DNA of 20,612 nucleotides from Halobacteriales archaeon QS_9_67_15. GTDB lineage: Archaea; Halobacteriota; Halobacteria; Halobacteriales; Haloarculaceae. Position 1 is the first letter of the stretch. Every line of letters starts with the position of its first letter. The position numbers and the translations under genes are program-made. Location of the stretch: assembly GCA_003023165.1 (NCBI GenBank), contig PXSD01000111.1:12130-32741 (forward strand), written 5' to 3'. The notes beneath the pieces were generated by a model, which saw nothing but the letters and a program-made list of their open reading frames with translations, did not search any database and was not told the DNA's origin. Positions 1 to 7,614 of the stretch are shown one piece after another.

Positions 1-52
1 GTCGGTCGCGCGTCTGTTCCTCGGAGCCGGTTCGAATTGTTGTGTCGCTCAT
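1..52 (-). CDS. N-terminus of a leftward gene, cut by the window edge
   Basis: Only the first 17 codons are visible, from an ATG at 52 read leftward: MSDTTIRTGSEEQTRDR. The short, polar, acidic start is typical of haloarchaeal proteins, but nothing here identifies the product. A TATA-like sequence on the same strand lies upstream at 135-144, and a weaker one at 89-94. The call rests on the start codon, its codon usage and the upstream promoter only. Confidence 0.5.
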   Translation of the reverse strand, partial: MSDTTIRTGSEEQTRDR

Positions 53-134
53 GATTGGTCTCCGTAGCGGCTCACCGGTGGCGAAAGCCATAACAATCCG
101 GCGTCGCTGGTCCTAACACCACGTAAGTGCGAAA

Positions 135-144
135 GGTATTTAAA
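135..144 (-). promoter_or_regulatory. TATA box for the leftward gene starting at 52
   Basis: On the minus strand this reads TTTAAATACC, a strong match to a haloarchaeal TATA element, in a short AT-rich patch. Transcription would begin near 110 and leave a leader of about 55-60 nt before the ATG at 52. A weaker GTTATG at 89-94 could instead give an almost leaderless transcript. The sequence is nearly symmetric, so plus-strand activity cannot be excluded. Confidence 0.45.
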
Positions 145-275
145 GACTTTTATCTATGTGGTGTGCTAAACGATCCCAGACCACTCGAAAACGGCGGAAA
201 CACGGGGACGACGTAGGGAAATCGGATCCGAGACGTGTCGTTCGTCCGACCGGAACGAGGGGAACGTGGCGGGCG

Positions 276-791
276 TCAGGTCCGCTCGACGCGGAGCAAC
301 ATCGCGGCGAAGACCCACATGAACAGGGCGCCGACGGGGACGGTCGGCTGGTGCTGGTAGAACATCGCCGTCGCGACGGTGAAGACCACTGCGAAGACAC
401 CGAAGGTAGCACCGAACACTCGGACGGGGTCGACCGGCGAGTTCGCTTCGAGCCACCCGTCGCGCGCGTAGTAGACGAAACTCAGCGCGAGGAACAGGAG
501 GAACAGTCCTGCGGCGGCGAGCCAGAGTCGGCCTTCGGGGACCTGGTTGTTCGGGACGAACCCGGGGATCTCGAAGACGAACTGGACGATGCTATCCAGC
601 CCCTGGTCGCCGATCGGGAGCCCGAACAGATAGTGGAACTGGAGGAAGACGAACCGGATGTTGACGACGGTGAACGTGGCGTCGACCCCCTGCGGTGACT
701 CGCGGAGGACGGACACAGACCAGGGGAGGAGCGCGGTCAGCCACGTGGCGAGGACGGCCAGTTCACCGGCGTACTCCGAACGGACCCACAT
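276..791 (-). CDS. four-helix haloarchaeal membrane protein of unknown function
   Basis: A 171-residue integral membrane protein. Hydrophobic segments lie at about residues 9-28, 88-108, 125-144 and 150-167. The region between the first two (about 30-85) is less hydrophobic and probably faces outside or lies at the interface. The start MWVRSEYAGELAV and the NSPVDPVRVFGA motif before the third helix resemble a conserved haloarchaeal membrane family of unknown role; this is recognition from memory, not a search. A TATA box about 32 bp before the ATG supports the start and a leaderless mRNA. It is transcribed alone. The opposite strand is also open from 156 to 698, but that frame is Arg/Asp-rich and looks like a GC-rich shadow. 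Confidence 0.75.
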   Translation of the reverse strand: MWVRSEYAGELAVLATWLTALLPWSVSVLRESPQGVDATFTVVNIRFVFLQFHYLFGLPIGDQGLDSIVQFVFEIPGFVPNNQVPEGRLWLAAAGLFLLFLALSFVYYARDGWLEANSPVDPVRVFGATFGVFAVVFTVATAMFYQHQPTVPVGALFMWVFAAMLLRVERT

Positions 792-819
792 GCGCGTGAG
801 CTATCGCCGTTCGGGGGAG

Positions 820-826
820 TATAAAA
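820..826 (-). promoter_or_regulatory. TATA box for the membrane protein gene 276-791
   Basis: The minus strand reads TTTTATA, centred about 32 bp before the ATG at 791. This is the spacing expected for a leaderless or nearly leaderless haloarchaeal transcript. The surrounding DNA is GC-rich, so the AT patch stands out. Confidence 0.6.
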
Positions 827-972
827 CTTACCGGCTTTCCGCCGACTTCGCGACGGCGACCCGATAGCTCCGTCCGCGGTCGACCGGACCGAGCGCAAAC
901 AGTCTTCTGGCGACGCGAGACCGGTCGCGCCGTTACGTTCATGGCTCTCCGTGCCGTACTGAGAGGTGTCGA

Positions 973-1431
973 ATGAGGCGCGATTACGTCACGCTGGATC
1001 TCAGCAACGCCGACCAGGACGGCGACCACCTCCCGACGGCCGTGCTAACCTACGAGGGCCCGACGGACCTCCTCGAAGAGCGCCTCACAGACGCCGTCAG
1101 TGACCCGCTCGACAGCGAGTCGGTCGACGTGGCCTTCCGCTTGCAGTCGACTGCCGACGCGAACGACGCCAGCGGCGTCTTCAGCCTCACCAACCGGGTG
1201 ACAGGGGGGTTCGTCGTCGAGGTCAACGCGGAGGCGGAGACGGTCCGGACGCTCGTCGACGCCGCCCGCCGCGAGGACGACCCCGACGACGCCGAGGGTT
1301 GTTATCGGATCCTCGTCCGTCGCGACGACGAGACGGTCGCATCCTACGAGAAACGGACGCTACTCGTCTACGACGGCGAGGGCAGTCTGCTCCGCCAGCA
1401 CAGCCTCATCCCGAGCGGCGTCGAACTGTAG
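973..1431 (+). CDS. DUF5793-like conserved haloarchaeal protein
   Basis: A 152-residue soluble, acidic protein with no signal peptide or membrane helix. It begins MRRDYVTLDLSNAD and ends with LLVYDGEGSLLRQHSLIPSG followed by VEL. The start, the central VFSLTNRVTGGFVVEVNAEA segment and the end match what I recall of the haloarchaeal DUF5793 family. The length fits and the C-terminus looks complete. The function is unknown; the alternation of short strands suggests a compact beta-rich domain, which is inference. It converges on the sirtuin gene with about 50 bp between them, so the two are not co-transcribed. A weak TTACG-type element lies about 38 bp upstream of the ATG. Confidence 0.75.
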   Translation: MRRDYVTLDLSNADQDGDHLPTAVLTYEGPTDLLEERLTDAVSDPLDSESVDVAFRLQSTADANDASGVFSLTNRVTGGFVVEVNAEAETVRTLVDAARREDDPDDAEGCYRILVRRDDETVASYEKRTLLVYDGEGSLLRQHSLIPSGVEL

Positions 1432-1482
1432 GCTCCCCTCGCCGCCGAGGACGTCCGTCCCCACAGATCCGACGAGCCGTCG

Positions 1483-2289
1483 CTACTCGCGGCTGTCCGG
1501 TTCGACGCCCCGGTCTGTGACCGTCTCGACCAGCTTCGGGAGGGCCGCCGTCACGTCCGCCCTGACGTCGTAGTCGGCGCGGGCGGAGCAGGGCGTCGAG
1601 TCGAGATTTATCACGGCCAGCGTCGCGCCCGTCTCAGCCGCGACCTCGGGCAACAGCGACGCCGGGCGAACCGTCAGCGACGAACCGACCGCCAGAAACA
1701 CGTCACAGCGGCGCGCTTCGGTCTGTGCGCGGTCGAAGGCGTCGTCCGGAAGCCCCTCCCCGAACAGGACCACGTCGGGCCTGAGAACGCCGCCGCAGTC
1801 ACACGTCGGAGGTCGCTCGCCGTCGCGAACGCGCTCCCACACGGGACCGGCAGGCCGAGTCCGTCCGCAGTCGTCACAGACCACACGAGCGGACGACCCG
1901 TGGAGTTCAACGACCGACGCAGACCCGGCCGCGGCGTGCAAGCCGTCGACGTTCTGCGTGACCAGGAGGTCGAGGTCGCCGCGTGACTCCAGCGTCGCGA
2001 GCGCCTCGTGAGCCGCGTTCGGTTCGACCTCGCGCCCGTATAGCGTCTCGCGGAAGGCGAGCCGGTCCGTCCAGAACCCCGCCGGGTCGGCGTCGAACCG
2101 CCGCCGGTGAAAGTCCGCCCGGTCGTGTGTCTCCCAGACGGGATCCGGCGTGTCGTCGTCGGTGGACTCGCCACGGAACGGCGGAATCCCGGACGGGACG
2201 CTCACCCCGGCCCCGGTCAGCGCCACCACTCGGTCCGCCGCGGCGACCTCTGCCGCGAGCGCCCGGACTGTCTCGTCGTCCGCGTCCAT
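1483..2289 (-). CDS. SIR2-family NAD-dependent protein deacylase (sirtuin)
   Basis: A 268-residue cytoplasmic enzyme that removes acyl groups from protein lysines using NAD+, giving nicotinamide and O-acyl-ADP-ribose. The canonical motifs are in order: GAGVSVPSGIPPFRG at 26-40 (NAD binding), TQNVDGLH at 111-118, catalytic His130 in ELHGS, a zinc site Cys138/Cys141 and Cys163/Cys165, VVLFGE at 173-178 and VGSSLTVRPA at 201-210. All catalytic and zinc residues are present and the length suits a prokaryotic sirtuin. Cys138-x2-Cys141 is normal; the second pair is an unusually tight CDC. In other archaea sirtuins can act on chromatin proteins such as Alba, but the target here cannot be inferred. 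A TATA-like GTTTTTC about 28 bp upstream supports the ATG at 2289. Confidence 0.93.
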   Translation of the reverse strand: MDADDETVRALAAEVAAADRVVALTGAGVSVPSGIPPFRGESTDDDTPDPVWETHDRADFHRRRFDADPAGFWTDRLAFRETLYGREVEPNAAHEALATLESRGDLDLLVTQNVDGLHAAAGSASVVELHGSSARVVCDDCGRTRPAGPVWERVRDGERPPTCDCGGVLRPDVVLFGEGLPDDAFDRAQTEARRCDVFLAVGSSLTVRPASLLPEVAAETGATLAVINLDSTPCSARADYDVRADVTAALPKLVETVTDRGVEPDSRE

Positions 2290-2370
2290 GCTCCTGAGGA
2301 CGCACCAGCCGCTGAAAAACGGCCCGACACCGTCCGGTCGGGACGAGACGGCTGCGTCTCCCCCACAGTT

Positions 2371-2676
2371 ATGGACTCACAGTCCTCGATAGCAGTCGTG
2401 TGCTACGAATCGCTCCTGAACGGTGACGCGACCGAGCGGTCACTCCGGGAACTGCTCAGCGAGGACCGGTGGGACGCCGTCGGCAACGGGGTCGCCGCCG
2501 CACTCATCGTCGTCGCCGGACTGTCGGTCGGTGGCTCCGGCGCCGCGTTCACGACCGGGTCGGCGGCGCTCGCGGTGATCCTCGGTGCAGTGCTCCACCA
2601 GTTGCTATTGGTCGCTGCTGTCCTCGTGATTCGCGCTCACGGACGATTCGCTCGCGGAAGCGGCCGACCCGCGTAA
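2371..2676 (+). CDS. small two-helix membrane protein, unknown function
   Basis: A 101-residue reading frame starting MDSQSSIAVV. A polar N-terminal part of about 45 residues, with LLSEDRWDAVGNG, precedes two hydrophobic stretches at about residues 41-70 and 71-90 and a short basic tail (HGRFARGSGR), which suggests a cytoplasmic C-terminus. Codon use has the local strong G/C third positions. No family is recognised. It diverges from the sirtuin gene with an 81-bp gap. The same frame is open further upstream, but that part overlaps the sirtuin antisense and is unlikely to be translated. No clear TATA box was seen, so the start is tentative. Confidence 0.5.
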   Translation: MDSQSSIAVVCYESLLNGDATERSLRELLSEDRWDAVGNGVAAALIVVAGLSVGGSGAAFTTGSAALAVILGAVLHQLLLVAAVLVIRAHGRFARGSGRPA

Positions 2677-2840
2677 CCCCGTATCGCGCGACACGACGCT
2701 GTCGGTCACGACTGGTACGACGGTCTCGACCGTTCCTCGAACAGAGTCCAGCGGCTCGCCTTCCGTCCGTTCTACCGGCACGGAGTCGTCACTTCGGGAA
2801 TCGGGTTCGCAGGCCGGTTGGTTAAAACCCTTGCCCCGAC

Positions 2841-2858
2841 ATTATCACGAAAGATAAT
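2841..2858. promoter_or_regulatory. palindrome upstream of the sucCD promoter (possible operator)
   Basis: ATTATC and GATAAT form a perfect 6-bp inverted repeat with a 6-bp spacer. It lies about 45 bp upstream of the sucC TATA box in otherwise non-coding DNA. A GTTAAAACC element at 2821-2829 could be a second, distal promoter. A dimeric regulator could bind here, but none is identified in the window. Confidence 0.35.
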
Positions 2859-2900
2859 TTGGCGCGCTCGATCGGTAATCACCGTTCCGTATGAGCGGGA

Positions 2901-2906
2901 TTTAAG
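2901..2906 (+). promoter_or_regulatory. sucCD TATA box
   Basis: TTTAAG within GGGATTTAAGCGC, centred about 31 bp before the sucC ATG. This predicts a transcript with a leader of only a few nucleotides, the usual arrangement for a haloarchaeal first gene. Confidence 0.6.
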
Positions 2907-2933
2907 CGCTCGCCGGGCCCCCGTAGAAACGAC

Positions 2934-4085
2934 ATGCGACTGCACGAATATCAGGCCAAGCAGGTCTTCGCGGACGCCGGGGTCCCGACACCGGCGTCGG
3001 AGTTAGCCGCGACCGTGGACGACGCGGTCGCCGCCGCCGAGGACATCGGGTATCCGGTCGCCATCAAGGCACAGGTACACGTCGGCGGACGTGGGAAAGC
3101 CGGCGGGATCGAGCTCGTCGAAGACGCCGACGAGGCCCGCGAGGTCGCCGCCGACATCCTCGGGATGGACCTCAAGGGCTTCACCGTCGACCGCGTCCTC
3201 GTCGAGGAGGCCGTCGACTTCGCGAACGAGCTCTACGCGGGCGTCACGATGGACCGCGGCGAAGGGAAACCCGTCGCCATGGTTTCGACGCGCGGCGGCG
3301 TCAACATCGAGGAGGTGGCGGAGGAGGACCCCGACGCCATCGCTCGCGAACACATCGACCCCGCGTTCGGCATGCACTCCTATCAGGCCCGCAAGGCCGT
3401 CTACGACGCGGGCGTCGACCGCGAGATCGCCGGCGACGTCGCCTCGATCCTGACGACGCTCTACCAGCTCTGGGACGACCGCGACGGCGCCGACGCCGAG
3501 ATCAACCCGCTGATGGTCACCGGCGACGACGAGGTCATCGCCGCCGACGCCGTCTTCAACGTCGACGAGGACGCCCTGTTCCGCCAGCCCGAACTCGCCG
3601 AGATGGAGGAGGAAGGCGAGTTCGCCGAGAGCGAGCTCGACCGGAAGGCCGACGAGTACGGCTTCGACTACGTCCGCCTATCGGGCAACGTCGGTATCAT
3701 CGGCAACGGCGCCGGGCTCGTCATGACGACGCTCGACCTCGTCGACCACTACGGCGGCGCGCCCGCCAACTTCCTCGACGTGGGCGGCGGCGCGAAGGCC
3801 GACCGCATCACGAACGCGCTCGACATGGTGTTCTCCGACGAGAACGTCGACTCGGTCGTGTTCAACATCTTCGGTGGGATCACCCGCGGTGACGAGGTCG
3901 CCAAGGGGATCAACCGGGCGCTCGAACAGTTCGACGAGATCCCAAAGCCCGTCGTCGTCCGCCTCGCCGGGACGAACGCCGAGGAAGGGATGGAGATCCT
4001 CAACGAGGACCTCGTGACCGTCGAACAGACGCTGGAGTCGGCCGTCCAGCGTGCAGTCGAATACGCGGACGAGGTGGAAGCATGA
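2934..4085 (+). CDS. sucC: succinyl-CoA synthetase (ADP-forming) beta subunit
   Basis: A 383-residue subunit of the TCA-cycle enzyme that converts succinyl-CoA to succinate with formation of a nucleoside triphosphate. The N-terminal ATP-grasp domain (about 1-220) starts with the family signature MRLHEYQAKQVF and has the Gly-rich GGRGKAGG at 51-58, EEAVDFANELYAGVTMDRG at 91-109 and the metal-binding AEINPLMV at 188-195. The C-terminal CoA-ligase-like domain has NVGIIGNGAGLVM at 252-264, NFLDVGGGA at 279-287 and NIFGGITRGDEVA at 311-323. The length is close to bacterial SucC, and no key segment is missing. The gene overlaps sucD by four bases (ATGA), which indicates translational coupling in a two-gene operon. 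A TATA box 31 bp upstream fixes the start. Confidence 0.97.
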   Translation: MRLHEYQAKQVFADAGVPTPASELAATVDDAVAAAEDIGYPVAIKAQVHVGGRGKAGGIELVEDADEAREVAADILGMDLKGFTVDRVLVEEAVDFANELYAGVTMDRGEGKPVAMVSTRGGVNIEEVAEEDPDAIAREHIDPAFGMHSYQARKAVYDAGVDREIAGDVASILTTLYQLWDDRDGADAEINPLMVTGDDEVIAADAVFNVDEDALFRQPELAEMEEEGEFAESELDRKADEYGFDYVRLSGNVGIIGNGAGLVMTTLDLVDHYGGAPANFLDVGGGAKADRITNALDMVFSDENVDSVVFNIFGGITRGDEVAKGINRALEQFDEIPKPVVVRLAGTNAEEGMEILNEDLVTVEQTLESAVQRAVEYADEVEA

Positions 4086-4951
4086 GCGTTTTAGTCGACG
4101 ACGACAGCCGCGTCATCGTCCAGGGAATCACCGGCGGTGAGGGCGAGTTCCACACCGAACAGATGATCGACTACGGGACGAACGTCGTCGCGGGCGCGGT
4201 CCCGGGCAAGGGCGGCCAGGAAGTCGCCGGCGTCCCCGTCTACGACACCGTCGCCGAGGCCGCCGAGGCGGAGGACGCTGACACCTCGGTCGTGTTCGTC
4301 CCGCCGGCGTTCGCCGGCGACGCCTGCTTCGAGGCGCTCGACGCCCCGCTGGACCTCGTGGTGGCCATCACAGAGGGTATCCCAACCCAGGACATGGCCC
4401 GCGTCAAGCGCGCCGAGGAGGAGACCAGCACCTACCTCGTCGGTCCGAACTGCCCCGGCCTCATCACGCCCGACGAGGCCAAGCTCGGCATCCTGCCGGG
4501 CAACATCTTCGAGACCGGCAACGTCGGTCTCATCTCCCGCTCGGGCACGCTGACCTACCAGGTTGTCGACAGTCTCACCCAGCGCGGGATCGGCCAGTCG
4601 ACCGCCATCGGCATCGGCGGCGACCCGATCATCGGCACGTCGTTCATCGACGCGCTCGGGCTGTTCGAGGACGACCCCGACACGGACGCGGTCGTCATGT
4701 GTGGCGAGATCGGCGGCGAGGACGAGGAGCAGGCCGCCGCGTTCATCGACGAGCACATGGACACGCCGGTCGCCGGTTTCATCGCCGGTCGCACCGCCCC
4801 GCCGGGCAAGCGCATGGGCCACGCCGGCGCTATCGTCTCCGGCTCGGGCACCGGCACCGCCCAGTCGAAGATCGACGCCCTCGAGTCCGCGGGCGTCCCC
4901 GTCGGCGACACTCCCGAGGAAGTCGTCGACAACGTCGAAGACCTGTTGTAG
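4082..4951 (+). CDS. sucD: succinyl-CoA synthetase (ADP-forming) alpha subunit
   Basis: The 289-residue partner of SucC. A Rossmann-type CoA-binding domain (about 1-130) begins with VIVQGITGGEGEFHTEQM at 11-28, followed by VPGKGG at 40-45 and YLVGPNCPGLITPDE at 118-132. The ligase domain has SRSGTLTYQ at 152-160, IGIGGDPIIGT at 176-186 and the phosphohistidine motif GKRMGHAGAI at 242-251, with His247 as the residue that carries phosphate during catalysis. The ATG overlaps the sucC stop codon, so both subunits are made from one message. The mRNA probably ends at the T-tract just downstream. Confidence 0.97.
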   Translation: MSVLVDDDSRVIVQGITGGEGEFHTEQMIDYGTNVVAGAVPGKGGQEVAGVPVYDTVAEAAEAEDADTSVVFVPPAFAGDACFEALDAPLDLVVAITEGIPTQDMARVKRAEEETSTYLVGPNCPGLITPDEAKLGILPGNIFETGNVGLISRSGTLTYQVVDSLTQRGIGQSTAIGIGGDPIIGTSFIDALGLFEDDPDTDAVVMCGEIGGEDEEQAAAFIDEHMDTPVAGFIAGRTAPPGKRMGHAGAIVSGSGTGTAQSKIDALESAGVPVGDTPEEVVDNVEDLL

Positions 4952-4969
4952 CGGTTCACCGCCGCCCCC

Positions 4970-4974
4970 TTTTT
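4970..4974 (+). terminator. T-tract terminator of sucCD
   Basis: Five T residues follow a C-rich stretch about 19 bp after the sucD stop. Haloarchaeal terminators are often simple oligo-T tracts without a strong hairpin, and this is the only such run near the operon end. Confidence 0.45.
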
Positions 4975-5077
4975 CAGCAGTCGCGACCGTACAGTTCGGT
5001 GAGGGGCACCCGGCGGCACCCGCCGAGCGACTCGCACCGACGACGCCTCTTTGCCGCTCACGCCCGAAGTGTCCACC

Positions 5078-5935
5078 ATGATCGTCGCCGAGACGGCGGC
5101 CGGCTATCAGTTTGTCACCCAACCCGACCACGCCGCGCTGGCCGGGCAGTTCGCCGACCACTGGGGGCGCGAGGAGTTCGACCGCCCGGAGCCGTTCGCC
5201 CCGGTCGTGCTCGCGGCCTACGCACACGACGACGGCTGGCACGACTACGACCGCCGTCCGCATCTCGACGGAGCGGGCCACCCGGTCGACTTCCGCGACA
5301 TGCCAACGGACGTCTGGACCGACCTCTACGACAACGGGATCGACGCCGTCGCCGAGACCGACAGCTACGCCGGCCTGCTCGTCTCGATGCACGGCGCGGG
5401 ACTCCGCAACCAGCGATACGGGCTCTCCGCCGGTTGGCCGGAGACACCGCCCGAGTTCGAGGACTTCGTCGAGCGCGAGCACCGCCGACAGGACCGACTC
5501 GCGGACGCACTGCTCGACGCGACCGACCGGTCGTTCCTGACCGCGGCCGACCGGAGGCTCCTGCAGTCGCTTCAGGGATCTGCCGGCGTTCCGGACGACT
5601 ACGACGGACGACTGTGGGGCGACTACCGGCGACTCCAGGTGTGGGACGAGCTCTCGCTCGCGTTCTGTCTCACCGACTCGCCGCCGGGATACGGTGAGAT
5701 CGGTGGCGTCCCGACGACCGGTACGGGAGCCGACGCGACCCTGTCGATAACACCCGTCGATCCGGACACCTATCACGTCGACCCGTATCCGTTCGATACC
5801 GCACCGTTGGACAGTCACATCCCCTACAGGACGGTCGACGACGACGCCGTGACCGACGCCGAATCGCTCGTCGACGCCTACTACGACGCCGGACGAGAGA
5901 CCCGACCGATCACGCTCGTGCGTGGCGAGGAGTGA
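5078..5935 (+). CDS. DUF3891-like protein of unknown function
   Basis: A 285-residue soluble protein beginning MIVAETAAGYQFVTQPDHA. The features that led me to DUF3891 are the N-terminal QPDHAALAGQFADHWG, AYAHDDGWHDYDRRP with its clustered His/Asp residues, MPTDVWTDLYDNGIDAVAE, SMHGAGLRNQRYG and the later LQVWDELSLAFCL. The His/Asp pattern (H-x-D-D-G-W-x-D-Y, S-x-H) resembles a metal-dependent HD-type hydrolase core, which is inference; no substrate is known to me. The ATG at 5078 is preferred over an in-frame TTG at 5051 because family members begin MIV. It stands alone after the sucCD terminator. Confidence 0.75.
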   Translation: MIVAETAAGYQFVTQPDHAALAGQFADHWGREEFDRPEPFAPVVLAAYAHDDGWHDYDRRPHLDGAGHPVDFRDMPTDVWTDLYDNGIDAVAETDSYAGLLVSMHGAGLRNQRYGLSAGWPETPPEFEDFVEREHRRQDRLADALLDATDRSFLTAADRRLLQSLQGSAGVPDDYDGRLWGDYRRLQVWDELSLAFCLTDSPPGYGEIGGVPTTGTGADATLSITPVDPDTYHVDPYPFDTAPLDSHIPYRTVDDDAVTDAESLVDAYYDAGRETRPITLVRGEE

Positions 5936-6045
5936 CCCCCTGCTCGAACCGGACCTGACAGACCTCTGACCACGTCGAACCGTCCGCCAAAGCGACGTGT
6001 CGAGTGGGTCGGAGGCGACCGCACGCGACGGCCCGGTCGCCGGAC

Positions 6046-6212
6046 GTGAGCGGTCCGACCGCCGACCGCGCGTCAGCGGACTCCGCGAGAGAACGGCGCG
6101 TCGCAGTCGTCATCTCGCTGTACTATCTGTTCGGTGTCTTCGCGGTCCACGAAGCGCTCGTCCGAGTCGGTCCGAGTGTTTATGTACGAATCCGGGACCA
6201 ACCCGACTCGCC
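6046..6212 (+). other. possible overlapped or degenerate membrane ORF
   Basis: From a GTG at 6046 one frame reads VSGPTADRASADSARERR and then a hydrophobic stretch (AVVISLYYLFGVFAVHEAL). It has the high third-position G/C of real genes up to about 6200. The frame then stays open to 6567 inside the DUF6735-like gene, in a different phase, where it turns Thr/Arg/Ser-rich like a shadow. It may be a remnant of a small membrane protein whose 3' end was lost, or chance. The TATA box of the next gene lies inside it. Confidence 0.25.
6179..6184 (+). promoter_or_regulatory. TATA box for the DUF6735-like gene
   Basis: TTTATG within GTGTTTATGTAC is centred about 31 bp upstream of a GTG at 6213. The spacing argues that translation starts at that GTG on a leaderless mRNA, not at more upstream in-frame starts. 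Confidence 0.5.
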
Positions 6213-6776
6213 GTGGGAGCGCGCACGCTGGTCGCCGTCGAACGGCGGGACGGTCGGTACGACCTGCACCACTCCCAATGGGGTGGCGAGCACCTCGACC
6301 GGCTGTCGGCGATGGACCGGGGTGACGACCGGGGTGACGGGCTGTCCCCCGGACTCGTCGATCCCGACCCCGTCTGTCCCGCCGTTCCGGTCCAGCGCCT
6401 CCTCTCGGCGCTCAAGCCGAGAGCGCACGAGGCGGTCGTCGTCGTCGGTGAGACGACCGAGACGTATCTGGTCTGCTGGCTGGGCATCGAGACCAGTCGG
6501 GAGTCCGAGAGCGCTCCGTCAGCGGAGGCTCGTGAGGAGTGGTCGTCGGCGTTCACCGGCGACGTGACTGCGCTCGTCCCGTGGACCGACGACGCGACCG
6601 CGGCGCGGCTCCGACGGTTTCTGCGTATCACGAAAGACGTTCTCGGCGACGCCGTCGACGCCGGGCTGGTCCCGGCGTGGCTTGCGGCGGCGTATCTCGC
6701 CGTGCGACTCGCTCGACGTCCTGACAGTCCCGACGATGTCCTGTGGCTTCCGAGGGGAGGTGCGAACGTGGAGTAG
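6213..6776 (+). CDS. DUF6735-like haloarchaeal protein
   Basis: From the GTG at 6213 the product is 187 residues and starts VGARTLVAVERRDGRYDLHH, then SQWGG. This opening (a short start, then LVA-ER-DGRYD-H-S-WGG) is what I recall of the haloarchaeal DUF6735 family. Later parts are AVPVQRLLSALKPRAHEAVV, a LVCWLGIE strand, and a helical C-terminus about residues 120-175 (TAARLRRFLRITKDVLGDAV). The frame stays open to 5997, but those 72 extra codons are Arg/Ser-rich with poor codon bias. The TATA box at 6179-6184 fits the shorter form. The function is unknown. It lies 55 bp ahead of nucS on the same strand, but nucS has its own TATA box. Confidence 0.65.
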   Translation: MGARTLVAVERRDGRYDLHHSQWGGEHLDRLSAMDRGDDRGDGLSPGLVDPDPVCPAVPVQRLLSALKPRAHEAVVVVGETTETYLVCWLGIETSRESESAPSAEAREEWSSAFTGDVTALVPWTDDATAARLRRFLRITKDVLGDAVDAGLVPAWLAAAYLAVRLARRPDSPDDVLWLPRGGANVE

Positions 6777-6801
6777 CACCGACTGCTCCAGTGTCGCGCG
6801 G

Positions 6802-6808
6802 TTTTTAC
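6802..6808 (+). promoter_or_regulatory. nucS TATA box
   Basis: TTTTTAC, centred about 27 bp before the GTG at 6832. It gives nucS its own leaderless promoter and decides the start: in-frame starts further upstream would lie before the transcript begins. Confidence 0.55.
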
Positions 6809-6831
6809 CCGCCGGACCCCAAGGTCGAACC

Positions 6832-7590
6832 GTGACTGTCGTCGACGAGGGACTGCGGCTGGAGACGAGCCAGCACCCGGACCACGAGACAGCGAGAGAC
6901 GTCGTCTCGGAGGCCATCGAAGCGGGTGCGCTCGTGACCGTCGTCGGTCGCTGCACCGTCGACTACGAGGGGCGCGCATCGAGCACGCTCGGGCCCGGTG
7001 AGCGACTGGTGATGCTCAAGCCCGACGGCGCCGCGCTCGTCCACACCGACGAGGGCCAGCAGCCGGTCAACTGGCAACCGCCCGACTGCGAGCACGAGGC
7101 GACGCTGGTCGACGGGCGATTGCTGGTCGAGAGCCACCGCGAGACGCCCGAGGAACACCTGGCCGTCAGCTTCGAGTCCGTCCTCGAAGTGTCGGCCTAC
7201 GGCCTCACCGACGAGCGAGACCTCTCGCTCGAAGGGACCGAGGAGGACCTCCGCCAGCGGATCCTCGACGACCCGACTCTGATAGAGACGGGATTCGTTC
7301 CGCTCGCGACGGAACGCCAGACGCCCGCGGGCGCGGTCGACATCTACGGCGAAGACGGCGACGGGCGCGCGGTGGCCGTCGAGCTCAAGCGTCGTCGCGT
7401 CGGTCCCGACGCCGTCGGCCAGCTCGGCCGCTACGTCGACGCGATGGACCGAGACCTGCACGCCGACACCGATGTTCGCGGCATCCTCGTCGCCCCCTCG
7501 GTGACCGACCGGGCGAGCCGGTTACTCGCCGAGCGCGGACTGGAGTTCGTGCCGCTGACACCGACCGGGGCCGCAGAGTGCGACACGTAA
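6832..7590 (+). CDS. nucS: NucS/EndoMS mismatch-directed endonuclease
   Basis: A 252-residue nuclease counted from the GTG at 6832 (VTVVDEGLRLETS). The N-terminal DNA-binding and dimerisation half (about 1-125) contains VGRCTVDYEGRASSTLGPGE (39-58), the LVMLKPDGAALVH strand (59-71) and QPVNWQPP (77-84), all hallmarks of NucS. The C-terminal RecB-like nuclease domain has DPTLIETGFVPL at 147-158, the catalytic set Asp170 and Glu184-x-Lys186 (AVDIYGEDG, AVELKRR) and QLGRY at 197-201. NucS/EndoMS cuts both strands at mismatches and is the main mismatch repair nuclease of many archaea and actinobacteria, usually working with the sliding clamp. No clear C-terminal PCNA-binding box is visible. It converges on mutS with 24 bp between the stop codons. 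Confidence 0.93.
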   Translation: MTVVDEGLRLETSQHPDHETARDVVSEAIEAGALVTVVGRCTVDYEGRASSTLGPGERLVMLKPDGAALVHTDEGQQPVNWQPPDCEHEATLVDGRLLVESHRETPEEHLAVSFESVLEVSAYGLTDERDLSLEGTEEDLRQRILDDPTLIETGFVPLATERQTPAGAVDIYGEDGDGRAVAVELKRRRVGPDAVGQLGRYVDAMDRDLHADTDVRGILVAPSVTDRASRLLAERGLEFVPLTPTGAAECDT

Positions 7591-7614
7591 CTCGTCGGTC
7601 GTCGGGACGACCGT

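Noticed and set aside
156..698. A 180-codon rightward open frame with a TATA-like sequence ahead of it
   Set aside because: It is antisense to the four-helix membrane protein. The AT-rich box is nearly symmetric and is better explained as the promoter of the leftward gene at 52. The product is Arg/Glu/Asp-rich with no recognisable domain.
4091..5818. A 575-codon leftward open frame across sucD and the DUF3891-like gene
   Set aside because: It spans two well-supported rightward genes and the gap between them. The translation is a Val/Gly/Arg/Asp-rich mirror of acidic GC-rich coding DNA without family motifs.
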